Shown: positions 1-5,726 of the stretch, piece by piece
How positions within the stretch are numbered: position 1 is the stretch's first letter
Layout: each line of letters opens with the position of its first letter
DNA from: an uncultured Collinsella sp.
Lineage (GTDB): Bacteria > Actinomycetota > Coriobacteriia > Coriobacteriales > Coriobacteriaceae
Direction: 5' to 3'
Assembly: GCA_900552155.1 (NCBI GenBank)
Contig: URYU01000113.1
Coordinates: forward strand, 1 to 5,726
Length of the DNA stretch: 5,726 bases
Translations under genes and position numbers: made by a program
Notes under the pieces: generated by a model
Databases searched by the model: none
The model's input: the letters and a program-made list of their open reading frames with translations, nothing else
What the model was told of the DNA's origin: nothing

Positions 1-133
1 CGACACCGTCCAGGGCTCCACCAAGCCGGCCACGATTGACACCGGCGCTGTCATCCAGGTCCCCATGTACCTCAACGAGGGCGAGGTCATCAAGGTTGAC
101 ACCCGCGACGGCAAGTTCGTCTCCCGCGTCTAG
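1..133 (+). CDS. efp: Elongation factor P, C-terminal fragment (partial)
   Basis: This is the last 43 residues of elongation factor P; the gene begins before the window. EF-P binds next to the ribosomal P site and helps form peptide bonds at proline stretches. The first complete codon starts at base 2 and the frame closes with TAG at 131-133. The visible part is the end of the third, OB-fold domain. It runs from the DTVQG segment through the family-typical [16 protein letters not shown] stretch and ends in FVSRV, close to the usual EF-P ending. The lysine or arginine at the modified tip in domain I lies outside the window, so the modification pathway cannot be told. The next gene starts 24 bases downstream on the same strand, behind its own strong ribosome binding site. 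Confidence 0.95.
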   Translation, partial: DTVQGSTKPATIDTGAVIQVPMYLNEGEVIKVDTRDGKFVSRV

Positions 134-157
134 CAACCAACTCTTCTAGGAGGACTC

Positions 158-520
158 ATGCCCCAGGAAATCAAGATTGACGGCATCGGCATTTCGCCCG
201 ATGTTTTGACCGCCATCGTCTCGCGCGCCGTGTCGGATGTCGAGGGCATCGCCTCCGTTGGCGTCAAGGACCTTGCCACAAACCTTGTCTCCATGATGCT
301 CTCGTCCAAGGCCCCTGCTTCCGAGCCGGCGGTCGAGGCCGAGGTCGTCGGCGACAAGCTCGCACTCACCGTGCGTGTCGTGGTGTTCTTTGGCTATCCG
401 TTCAAGAAGCTCGCCGAGGCCGTTCGCGCCGCCGTGGTCGCTGCCATCGATGCTCAGGTGGGCGTCGAGGTCGAGCGCGTTGACGTTTGCATTGACGGCC
501 TCGTTTTCCCCAAGGAGTAA
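158..520 (+). CDS. Asp23/YqhY (DUF322) family protein
   Basis: A 120-residue protein of the Asp23/Gls24/YloU/YqhY family. It starts at ATG 158 behind a strong AGGAGGA at 148-154. Family marks are the early ISPDVLTAIVSRAVSDVEGI segment (about residues 12-31), the GVKDL turn, a beta-rich middle (LTVRVVVFFGYPF), a long helix (KLAEAVRAAVVAAI) and the closing GVEVERVDVCIDGLVF, which matches the family's usual end. No signal peptide or membrane segment is seen, so it should be cytosolic. Members are linked to envelope stress or alkaline shock, and YqhY in Bacillus to control of acetyl-CoA carboxylase. Its biochemical activity is unknown. In Bacillus yqhY sits after accBC and before nusB. Here it follows efp and nusB begins 3 bases after its stop, so the yqhY-nusB link is kept while accBC is not in view. 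Confidence 0.88.
   Translation: MPQEIKIDGIGISPDVLTAIVSRAVSDVEGIASVGVKDLATNLVSMMLSSKAPASEPAVEAEVVGDKLALTVRVVVFFGYPFKKLAEAVRAAVVAAIDAQVGVEVERVDVCIDGLVFPKE
512..517 (+). promoter_or_regulatory. Ribosome binding site supporting the TTG start of nusB
   Basis: AAGGAG lies inside the last codons of the Asp23-family gene, six bases before TTG 524. The good match and spacing support the non-ATG start of nusB. They also suggest that translation of the two genes is coupled. Confidence 0.75.
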
Positions 521-523
521 CCT

Positions 524-1108
524 TTGAGCCTTAAGGTTTATCGCGGGCGCACGCTTGCCCGCAGTCAGGCGCTGCAGCTGCTGTTCCAGGCCGAGGCCAC
601 GGACAGCCCGCTCGAGCGCGTCCTCGAGGGCGATTTCCTGATCTCGAAGGGTCCCCTCGACCCCTATGCGCTGGAGCTTTGCCGCGGTGCCTACGAGCAT
701 ATCGATCGTATCGACTGCGCTCTGCGCGCCGTCGCCAAGAACTGGGATCTTATGCGCATGCCCGGCGCCGACCGCAACTTGCTGCGTATCGCCGTCTATG
801 AGATGCGCTTCCTCACCGACGAGGAGGTCTCGGACGCCATCGTAATCAACGAGGCCGTCGAGCTTGCCAAGGCCTATGGCACCGACCAGTCCGCTTCGTT
901 CGTCAACGGCGTGCTGGGCAAGATCGCTCGCAGCGAGGAGCTGCCAGGCGAGGACCTGTACCAAGAGCTGCTGGCCGAAGATCGCGCTCGCGAGGAGGCA
1001 CAGGCTGCCGAGGCTGCCGCCAAGGTTGCGGTTGCCCAGGCTGAGGCTGGCGTGCTGGCCGAGGATGCGGACGCCGCCGAGGCTGTTGTCGACTCCGTCG
1101 AGGAGTAG
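524..1108 (+). CDS. nusB: Transcription antitermination factor NusB with acidic Ala/Glu-rich tail
   Basis: NusB pairs with NusE (ribosomal protein S10) and binds boxA RNA to allow antitermination, chiefly in rRNA operons. The 194-residue frame uses a TTG start with AAGGAG at the right distance. The family pattern is clear: TLARSQALQLLFQAE near the N-terminus (about 10-24), the W of NWDLMRM at 74, ADRNLLRIAVYEMRF (82-96) and the near-diagnostic INEAVELAKAYG...SASFVNGVLGKIA (108-135). The NusB fold ends about residue 136. The remaining 58 residues have no counterpart in ordinary NusB proteins of 130-150 residues. From 151 to 194 they are dominated by Ala (17 of 44) with many Glu and Asp, so they are likely a disordered or helical acidic tail. 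The gene ends in GAGGAG, which serves as the ribosome binding site for xseB two bases after the stop. Confidence 0.95.
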   Translation: MSLKVYRGRTLARSQALQLLFQAEATDSPLERVLEGDFLISKGPLDPYALELCRGAYEHIDRIDCALRAVAKNWDLMRMPGADRNLLRIAVYEMRFLTDEEVSDAIVINEAVELAKAYGTDQSASFVNGVLGKIARSEELPGEDLYQELLAEDRAREEAQAAEAAAKVAVAQAEAGVLAEDADAAEAVVDSVEE

Positions 1109-1110
1109 CT

Positions 1111-1350
1111 ATGCCAGAGGGTTCCGTCCGCAACTTCGACGAGATCTCGGACCGCTTGGACCAGATCATCGCTACCGTTCGCTCCAAGGATACCTCCTTG
1201 GAGCGTTCGCTCGATTTGTTTGACGAGGCGATTGAGCTGGGCTCCCGCGCGGTCGATATGGTCGACAAGTTTGAGCTGACGCCGCGTGAGGCCGACAAGC
1301 TCGAGCAGGAATATGATGAGGATGCGGCAAACGAATCCCAGGATAGCTAG
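1111..1350 (+). CDS. xseB: Exodeoxyribonuclease VII small subunit
   Basis: XseB is the small helical subunit of exonuclease VII. Several copies bind one XseA to make a nuclease that cuts single-stranded DNA from either end into oligonucleotides. The protein is 79 residues, the usual size. It follows the family pattern: NFDEISDRLDQIIATVRSKDTSLERSL (about 8-34) matches the F-E-LE-IV-L-LE-SL consensus, followed by DLFDEAIELGSRAVDMVDKFE. The C-terminal 20 or so residues are acidic and variable. ATG 1111 follows GAGGAG at 1100-1105, and the nusB stop is two bases upstream, so coupled translation is likely. The catalytic partner xseA, usually directly upstream, is not in this window. XseB alone has no known nuclease activity, so xseA must be elsewhere in the genome or the subunit has lost its partner. 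Confidence 0.9.
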   Translation: MPEGSVRNFDEISDRLDQIIATVRSKDTSLERSLDLFDEAIELGSRAVDMVDKFELTPREADKLEQEYDEDAANESQDS

Positions 1351-1376
1351 GCTGCATCTCCGGATACGAATGGTTG

Positions 1377-2189
1377 ATGGCATTCATGAAACGCGTGCGT
1401 CTTGATGACGAACTGATTTCACAGGGCATCTGCGCCGATCGCGCGGATGCCCTTCGCACTCTTATGGCCGGCTTGGTCTCGAGTGGCGGTGAGCGCTTGA
1501 CTTCGCCGGGTCTTAAGGTGATGCCGGGGCTGCCGCTGCACGTGAGGGGGCGCATTCCCTATGTTGGCCGCGGCGGTCTTAAGCTCGAAGGCGCGCTTGA
1601 TGCGTTTGGCATCAATCCGACGGGCCTTGCCTGTCTGGATGTGGGCTGCTCTACCGGCGGCTTTACCGATTGTCTGCTCAAGCGCGGAGCTGCGACCGTT
1701 GTCTCGGTGGACGTGGGTCGCGCCCAGTTCGATTGGTCGTTGCGCCAGGACGATCGCGTGACGCTGCATGAGCGCACAAACGTGACGCAGCTGCCTGAGC
1801 TTGGCTATGCCGGCACTATCGACCTGGCTGTGTGTGATGTCTCGTTTACCAGCATCGCGAACATTATCGATGCGGTACTGGCGTGCCTGGCGCCTACGGG
1901 TGCATTCTGCACGCTCGTAAAGCCGCAGTTTGAGGCTCCGGCGGCGCTGGTGGGCGAGGGCGGCATTGTGACCGATTCCGCCGTGCGCCGCGATACACTC
2001 GTGGCGGCGGTTGAACTCTTTGCTGCCAAGGGCCTGTTCCCGGTCGATGTGTGCGTGTCGCCCATTCATGGTGCCAAGGGCAACGTTGAGTTTTTCCTGT
2101 ACGGCACGAGATTTGACCCCGGCGATCGCTCGCAAGACGAGCTGCAATCCCAGGTATCGGTTATGAGCGAGAAAGCTGCAACGCTATGA
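1377..2189 (+). CDS. tlyA: TlyA family 16S/23S rRNA 2'-O-methyltransferase
   Basis: TlyA methylates ribose 2'-hydroxyls of cytidines, C1409 of 16S and C1920 of 23S rRNA in mycobacteria, and this makes ribosomes sensitive to capreomycin and viomycin. The 270-residue protein has an N-terminal S4 RNA-binding domain (about 5-60), the linker YVGRGGLKLEGALDAFGI (62-79) and an FtsJ/RrmJ-type Rossmann domain. The SAM-binding loop is CLDVGCSTGGFTDCLL (86-101). The catalytic K-D-K-E set is present: K69, D154 in CDVSFTS, K182 in LVKPQFE and E238 in GNVEFF. As I recall, these are also the positions reported for the Mycobacterium enzyme. The start is uncertain. TTG 1374, ATG 1377 and ATG 1386 are all in frame, none has a strong ribosome binding site, and ATG 1377 gives the matching numbering. 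The last 24 residues are a variable tail. The stop overlaps the nadK start by four bases (ATGA). Confidence 0.94.
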   Translation: MAFMKRVRLDDELISQGICADRADALRTLMAGLVSSGGERLTSPGLKVMPGLPLHVRGRIPYVGRGGLKLEGALDAFGINPTGLACLDVGCSTGGFTDCLLKRGAATVVSVDVGRAQFDWSLRQDDRVTLHERTNVTQLPELGYAGTIDLAVCDVSFTSIANIIDAVLACLAPTGAFCTLVKPQFEAPAALVGEGGIVTDSAVRRDTLVAAVELFAAKGLFPVDVCVSPIHGAKGNVEFFLYGTRFDPGDRSQDELQSQVSVMSEKAATL

Positions 2190-3046
2190 AGGTCTTTCTG
2201 GTTCCCAATTACTACAAGCAAGAGGCGGTCGAGAGCGGCCTGATGCTCGAGCTTTGGCTGACGCACCAGGGCTATGAGGTCGCATGGGCTGCCGACCAGC
2301 GATCGAAGATTCAAAGCACGCCTGATATTGACGGCTCCGATCTGGTCATTACGCTCGGCGGCGACGGCACGTTGCTGCGCGCTGCCCGCATCCTCAACCA
2401 TCGTGAGATTCCTATCCTCGGTCTTTCCTATGGTCACCTGGGTTTTTTAACTGCTGCGAGTCCCGAGGAGCGCGACATTCTGCAGGTCGTGAGCGACGCC
2501 CTGTCCGGCGAGCTGCATGTGAGCCGTCGCGCTACCATCGCCGCGGATATCGTGTCCGTGCGCGAAGATGGTACGAAGGATGTCGTGCGCACCTTCGCCC
2601 TCAACGACATGGCGCTTACCCGCGGCCCCCTGTCCGATATGGTCGAGTTCGACATCACGGTGTCCGGTCACCATATCGACCGCCTACGCGGTGACGGTGT
2701 CGTCGTTTCGACGGCGACTGGTTCTACGGGTTACGCGCTCAGCGCCGGTGGCCCCATCGTGAGCCCTGACTATACGGGCATGGTCTGCGTACCCATTGCG
2801 CCGCACACCATTCAAGCTCGCGCTTTCTTGACTTCGCCGAGCGATGTCGTCGAAATCTTTATGTCTGATGACCGTCCGAGCGTTCCGGCGATCGCTATCG
2901 ATGGACAGTTTATTACCTGCGACGGCACGGTCGAGAGCGTGGCCGTGCGCCGAGGCCCCGGCGATGTGCTGCTGCTCGACTACGGCCCCGAGAGTTTTTA
3001 CAACTCGGTGAGCCGCGTATTCTACGGAGTCCGCCATGATCGATGA
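2186..3046 (+). CDS. nadK: NAD kinase
   Basis: NAD kinase phosphorylates NAD+ at the 2'-hydroxyl of its adenosine ribose to give NADP+, and is the cell's only route to NADP. The protein is 286 residues, normal for bacterial PpnK. The phosphate-binding GGDGT lies at 58-62 within LVITLGGDGTLLRAAR. The NAD-contacting pair is N140-D141 in ALNDMAL, and RLRGDGVVVSTATGSTGY at about 166-183 is the second glycine-rich block, followed by SAGGPIVSP. FDITVSGHHIDRLRGDG and the C-terminal IDGQ turn complete the beta-sandwich domain. No membrane segment is present, so it should be cytosolic. Its ATG overlaps the tlyA stop by four bases and its own end overlaps recN by 11 bases, both signs of translational coupling. 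The order tlyA-nadK-recN is the one known from Mycobacterium and other actinobacteria. Confidence 0.97.
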   Translation: MKVFLVPNYYKQEAVESGLMLELWLTHQGYEVAWAADQRSKIQSTPDIDGSDLVITLGGDGTLLRAARILNHREIPILGLSYGHLGFLTAASPEERDILQVVSDALSGELHVSRRATIAADIVSVREDGTKDVVRTFALNDMALTRGPLSDMVEFDITVSGHHIDRLRGDGVVVSTATGSTGYALSAGGPIVSPDYTGMVCVPIAPHTIQARAFLTSPSDVVEIFMSDDRPSVPAIAIDGQFITCDGTVESVAVRRGPGDVLLLDYGPESFYNSVSRVFYGVRHDR

Positions 3047-4664
3047 GCTGCAGGTTTCTAACATTGCACTCATTCGCGAGGCGACGCTGGTGCCGAGTGC
3101 CGGCCTGACTGTCCTGACCGGCGAGACCGGCGCCGGCAAGACCGCGCTGCTCTCGGCCCTCAAGCTTATTTTGGGTGAGCGCGCGGATTCGTCGACGGTG
3201 CGCGAGGGCGAGGCGCTGGCGAGTGTCGAGGCGCGCCTGTTTGACGGCCCGCACGACACGGAAGGCTTCACGGTCCAGCGCAGCCTTTCCGCCGAGGGCC
3301 GCAGCCGCGTCAAGATTGACGGCAGTATCGCCAGTGTGCGCGAGCTTTCGGAGCGCGTCGGCGTGATGATGGATCTGTGCGGCCAACACGAGCACCAGCG
3401 CTTGCTCGATTCGGCACATCACGTTGCGATGGTCGATGCCTGGGCAGGGCGCCCTGCACTCGAGTCGCTCGAGCACTACCGTGCTTGCTTTAAAGCCTCG
3501 CGCGCGGCCGCTAAGGAGGTTCGACGTGTCGAAGAGGCCGCGCGTGCGCAGGGGAGCCGCGTCGAGGAGGCGCGCTTTGCGTTCGAGCGCATCGGCGAGG
3601 TTGACCCCAAACCGGGCGAGTATGAGGAACTCGAGGAACTGCTGCCGCGCTCCGAACATGCCGAGGTACTGGTTGCCACGGCCAATGATGCCCATGCATC
3701 GCTTGCTGCCGTAGGGGTAGCGCGCGATGCCGTGAACAGTGCCGTGGCAGAGCTTTCCCGTATGGCTGCCGTCGATCGCAAGCTGGGCGACATTGCCGAT
3801 GCGCTTTCGGATGCCTGTATCTCCCTTGAGGATTGCGCGAACGAGCTTCGTTCCTATCGCGATGGCGTCGCCTTCGACCCGCGCGAGCTCGCTCGCATGC
3901 GTGAGCGGTATTCCGACCTCAAGGGTCTATTGCGTCAGTGGGGTCCCACTATGGACGATGTTTTTGCCATGCGCGATCGCTCGCAAGAACTGCTGTCCCT
4001 GGTCGATGATGGCGATGAGCAGATCAAAATGGCGCGTGAGGCACTCGGGAGCGCCGAGCGCGAGTTGTTTGCCGCTGCCAAGGCACTTAAGCGCGCTCGC
4101 AATACGGCGGCCCCGCGCTTCTGCCACGAGGTTGGCCGCCAGATGGCGCGCTTGGAGATGGGTAGTGCCGAGCTCGTCTGGGAGTCGCGCGATCTTCCCC
4201 GTGCTGAGTGGACGCCCGTTGGTCCTTCGAGCTACGAGCTGCTATACCGCAGCGGTGCCGGCTTGACGCCACGTCCCCTGCGCCGCATTGCGTCGGGCGG
4301 CGAGCTCAGCCGCGTCATGCTGGCAAGTAAGGTTGTCCTCGGTAACGCGGACGGTGTCGATACGCTGGTGTTTGACGAGGTCGATGCTGGTGTCGGTGGC
4401 TCCACGGCGCGTGCACTCGCGGGCGTGCTGGCAGATCTCGCCGCTACGCATCAGGTGATTGTCGTAACCCACTTGGCGCAGGTCGCCGTCATGGCGGACA
4501 AGCATTATGTTGTTAGCAAGGAACCGGGCGATGTTCCCCAGACGCATTTGGACGAGGTAACCGGCGAAGCGCGTACCGCCGAGATCGCCCGCATGCTGAG
4601 CGGCGATCAGTCCGAGGCAAGCTTGGCCCACGCGAAGCAGATGCTCGAAGAAGCTCGAGGTTAG
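3036..4664 (+). CDS. recN: DNA repair protein RecN (SMC-like ATPase)
   Basis: RecN is an SMC-like ATPase that gathers broken DNA ends early in double-strand break repair, before or alongside RecA. At 542 residues it is slightly shorter than the usual 550-570. The N-terminal head has the IDELQVSNIALI opening typical of RecN and a Walker A motif GETGAGKT at 29-36. The CGQHEHQRLLD block at 115-125 is also characteristic. Residues about 145-350 are rich in Glu, Arg and Ala and form the coiled-coil arms, with a break near the conserved LRQWGPTMDDV at 299-309. The C-terminal head has the ABC signature SGGELSR (420-426), Walker B with TLVFDEVDAGVGG (443-455) and the switch histidine in VVTHLAQVA (477-485). 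ATG 3036 follows GGAG at 3026-3029 and lies inside the end of nadK. No LexA-type box was recognised just upstream, so it probably depends on the operon promoter. Confidence 0.97.
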   Translation: MIDELQVSNIALIREATLVPSAGLTVLTGETGAGKTALLSALKLILGERADSSTVREGEALASVEARLFDGPHDTEGFTVQRSLSAEGRSRVKIDGSIASVRELSERVGVMMDLCGQHEHQRLLDSAHHVAMVDAWAGRPALESLEHYRACFKASRAAAKEVRRVEEAARAQGSRVEEARFAFERIGEVDPKPGEYEELEELLPRSEHAEVLVATANDAHASLAAVGVARDAVNSAVAELSRMAAVDRKLGDIADALSDACISLEDCANELRSYRDGVAFDPRELARMRERYSDLKGLLRQWGPTMDDVFAMRDRSQELLSLVDDGDEQIKMAREALGSAERELFAAAKALKRARNTAAPRFCHEVGRQMARLEMGSAELVWESRDLPRAEWTPVGPSSYELLYRSGAGLTPRPLRRIASGGELSRVMLASKVVLGNADGVDTLVFDEVDAGVGGSTARALAGVLADLAATHQVIVVTHLAQVAVMADKHYVVSKEPGDVPQTHLDEVTGEARTAEIARMLSGDQSEASLAHAKQMLEEARG

Positions 4665-4682
4665 GTCGTATCAGCGGTGTTG

Positions 4683-4715
4683 GTGGGACAAAATAGACTG
4701 AAATTTTTGTCCCAC
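4683..4715. terminator. Perfect 11-bp inverted repeat between convergent genes, likely shared terminator
   Basis: The left arm GTGGGACAAAA (4683-4693) is the exact reverse complement of the right arm at 4705-4715, with an 11-base loop. It sits in the 59-base gap between the stops of recN and the convergent regulator gene, so ending transcripts from both sides is the natural role. The form is not the textbook intrinsic terminator. The GC part is at the base of the stem, the A/T pairs are next to the loop, and no T-run directly follows the stem on either strand. It may instead be a transcript-stabilising hairpin or one copy of a dispersed repeat. Confidence 0.55.
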
Positions 4716-4723
4716 TACGCGTT

Positions 4724-5581
4724 TTACTCAACGACCTTATCCGGCTGGATGAGCTCCTCGTAGTAGCTGATATGCTCGCGAGCGTCTTCAATCTCGGGCA
4801 GCAGGAAGTTGTAGATGACTTCGATGATCATCGTGGCGCTGATCTTAGAGAACGCAAAGTCGCCCGTTGTCAGCAGCGCTTCGTGGTTGACGGTGTTAAA
4901 AGTGTAGTCTGCCAGGCGCGCGAGCGGGGATTTATTGTCGCTGCTGATGACGACTACGGTTGCGCCGCAGTTGCGAGCCGCTTTTGCCATGCGATTCAGT
5001 CGGCGCGATTTGCCAGAGTTTGAGATTAGCACGATAACGTCACCCGGGCGCAACGTGAGCGCAAAGCCGATTGATGTTTCGCTAATGGTGCTCGCCATGC
5101 AGCGCAGGCCCAGCTGCGAAAACTTAAATGTCGCGTCGAGCGCGACCGCGTTTGTATTGCCCACGGCGGCGAACTCAATAACGCCGGCATTCTTAAGCGC
5201 GTGTACAACTGCGGCCAACGTGTCGTGATCAATGCCGTCGATGGTCGCATTAAGCTCGCTCACCTTGGCAGCCAGGATGTTCTTGAGGCTCTGCTCCATA
5301 TTGTCGAGCGAGACCTCGTCAGTCAGGCCCTCGTTACGCTGGCTTTCCAAATCCCTCGCCAACGAAAACTGAAAGCTGCGGAAGCTACCAAAGCCCAGCT
5401 TGCGGCAGAACCGCGAAACGGTCGCCTCGGACGTGGCGGCAGCGCGCGAGAGCTGAGCGGCCGTGAGGCGTGGCGCTTCGGACTGGTGCTCCAATATATA
5501 GTCGACAATGCGCTGCTCGGACTCGCTGTATCCCTGATGGGTACTAATGAGGGAAAGTGCGCTCTTGCTACTATCGGTCAT
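4724..5581 (-). CDS. MurR/RpiR family transcriptional regulator (HTH plus SIS domain)
   Basis: A 285-residue cytosolic DNA-binding regulator, usual length for the family. The N-terminal HTH_6 domain covers about 1-80. It includes the SESEQRIVDYILEHQ helix (19-33) and the helix-turn-helix LTAAQLSRAAATSEATVSRFCRKLGF (39-64), where the TVSRFCRKLGF recognition helix is highly typical. The SIS domain covers about 123-262, with VIVLISNSGKSRRL (182-195) as the sugar-phosphate loop. Family members sense phosphorylated sugars such as MurNAc-6-P or glucosamine-6-P and control genes for their use. The ligand here cannot be told. The first SIS glycine loop reads AAVGNTNAVALDA rather than the common GxGxS form. 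The start at 5581 is chosen for its AGGAG at 5592-5588, six bases away. An in-frame ATG at 5629 would abut the candidate -10 box. The gene converges on recN and is not part of its operon. Confidence 0.92.
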   Translation of the reverse strand: MTDSSKSALSLISTHQGYSESEQRIVDYILEHQSEAPRLTAAQLSRAAATSEATVSRFCRKLGFGSFRSFQFSLARDLESQRNEGLTDEVSLDNMEQSLKNILAAKVSELNATIDGIDHDTLAAVVHALKNAGVIEFAAVGNTNAVALDATFKFSQLGLRCMASTISETSIGFALTLRPGDVIVLISNSGKSRRLNRMAKAARNCGATVVVISSDNKSPLARLADYTFNTVNHEALLTTGDFAFSKISATMIIEVIYNFLLPEIEDAREHISYYEELIQPDKVVE

Positions 5582-5587
5582 GGATGG

Positions 5588-5592
5588 CTCCT
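5588..5592 (-). promoter_or_regulatory. Ribosome binding site fixing the regulator start
   Basis: On the minus strand AGGAG lies six bases before ATG 5581. The longer in-frame ATG at 5629 has no comparable site, so translation should begin at 5581 (protein start MTDSSKSAL). Confidence 0.8.
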
Positions 5593-5629
5593 GGTTGGCA
5601 TGAAAATCTAACTTGATTTGCAACGCCAT

Positions 5630-5635
5630 AGTATA
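5630..5635 (-). promoter_or_regulatory. Candidate -10 box for the regulator gene
   Basis: TATACT on the minus strand matches five of six bases of the TATAAT consensus. It would start a transcript near 5623, leaving a leader of about 42 bases. No good -35 box is seen at 16-18 bases upstream; the bases there read about TATCTTG. The promoter may therefore be weak or need an activator. Confidence 0.4.
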
Positions 5636-5662
5636 CGGGCATTTTCAATTACAAGATACACC

Positions 5663-5690
5663 TTGCCGTTTCAGGTGTTGATGGTAAACT
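5663..5690 (+). promoter_or_regulatory. Candidate divergent promoter reading out of the window
   Basis: TTGCCG at 5663-5668 and TAAACT at 5685-5690 are 16 bases apart. TG at 5682-5683 gives the extended -10 form TGnTAAACT. Each hexamer matches four of six consensus bases. Transcription would start near 5697 and run to the right, implying a gene divergent from the regulator just past the window end. No coding start can be assigned inside the window. Confidence 0.35.
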
Positions 5691-5706
5691 TTCACCTACC
5701 GTTTAC
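5684..5706. promoter_or_regulatory. Candidate operator dyad GTAAAC-N11-GTTTAC
   Basis: Two perfect six-base arms at 5684-5689 and 5701-5706 are separated by 11 bases. The left arm overlaps the -10 box of the candidate divergent promoter, and the spacer covers the expected start of transcription. This is a position where a bound repressor would block that promoter. Assignment to the adjacent regulator is inference from position only. Confidence 0.35.
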
Positions 5707-5711
5707 GGTTA

Positions 5712-5726
5712 TGAAAGAACCTTTCA
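5712..5726. promoter_or_regulatory. Candidate operator dyad TGAAAG-N3-CTTTCA
   Basis: Perfect six-base arms flank a three-base centre (AAC). The 15-base symmetric site is of the size bound by dimeric HTH regulators. CTTTCA also occurs at 5689-5694. The site touches the window edge, so it may extend further. It lies downstream of the candidate divergent promoter and would act as a roadblock or repression site there. Confidence 0.4.

Noticed and set aside
146..964. A 272-codon open frame on the minus strand opposite the Asp23-family gene and nusB.
   Set aside because: It is a shadow of high-GC codon use on the plus strand, has no recognisable domain, and lies across two clear genes.
1419..2147. 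A 242-codon minus-strand open frame opposite tlyA.
   Set aside because: The plus-strand frame has complete S4 and methyltransferase motifs; the antisense product is a compositional artefact.
2913..3695. A 260-codon minus-strand open frame opposite the end of nadK and the start of recN.
   Set aside because: It has no domain-like motifs and overlaps two strongly supported genes.
2122..3988. A 16-base exact repeat containing the palindrome GCGATCGC, at 2122-2137 in tlyA and 3973-3988 in recN.
   Set aside because: Both copies encode Asp-Arg-Ser-Gln in the same reading frame with the same codons, so chance plus codon bias explains it.
1..4664. Search for insertion sequences, tRNA genes, CRISPR repeats or other mobile DNA in the plus-strand cluster.
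   Set aside because: Gaps are too short to hold such elements, and all coding frames are intact with uniform composition.
5582..5629. A 16-codon N-terminal extension of the regulator from an ATG at 5629.
   Set aside because: That ATG has no ribosome binding site and abuts the candidate -10 box, while ATG 5581 has AGGAG at ideal spacing.

Overview
The window looks like chromosomal core DNA from a high-GC Gram-positive bacterium. I favour a Coriobacteriia member (Collinsella or Olsenella type). The reasons are the GC-rich third codon positions, the Firmicutes-like start of the cluster (efp, an Asp23/YqhY gene, nusB, xseB) and the actinobacterial tlyA-nadK-recN trio. The genus is an inference from gene order and composition, not from a search.

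Plus strand, bases 1-4664: one tightly packed and probably co-transcribed run. It holds the 3' end of efp (elongation factor P), an Asp23/YqhY-family gene, nusB, xseB, tlyA, nadK and recN. The gaps in order are 24, 3, 2 and about 26 bases, then overlaps of 4 and 11 bases. The cluster joins translation (EF-P), antitermination and rRNA transcription (NusB), rRNA methylation (TlyA), NADP supply (NadK) and DNA repair (XseB, RecN). No xseA lies next to xseB, and the folD, ispA, dxs and argR genes found in the Bacillus version are absent.

Bases 4665-4723: a short gap between convergent genes. It holds a perfect 11-bp inverted repeat, probably a shared transcription end or a repeat element.

Minus strand, bases 5581-4724: a MurR/RpiR-type regulator with an N-terminal helix-turn-helix and a C-terminal sugar-phosphate-binding SIS domain. 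A clear ribosome binding site places its start 16 codons inside the longest open frame.

Bases 5582-5726: the regulator's upstream region. It has a candidate promoter for the regulator, a candidate divergent promoter reading out of the right edge, and two dyads that could be operators. The regulator probably controls itself and a divergent gene, likely for sugar or amino-sugar use, just beyond the window.

Most of the window is ordinary housekeeping. I found no convincing new system. The points most worth checking are the divergent control region, the altered first SIS motif of the regulator, the orphan position of xseB and the acidic tail on NusB.
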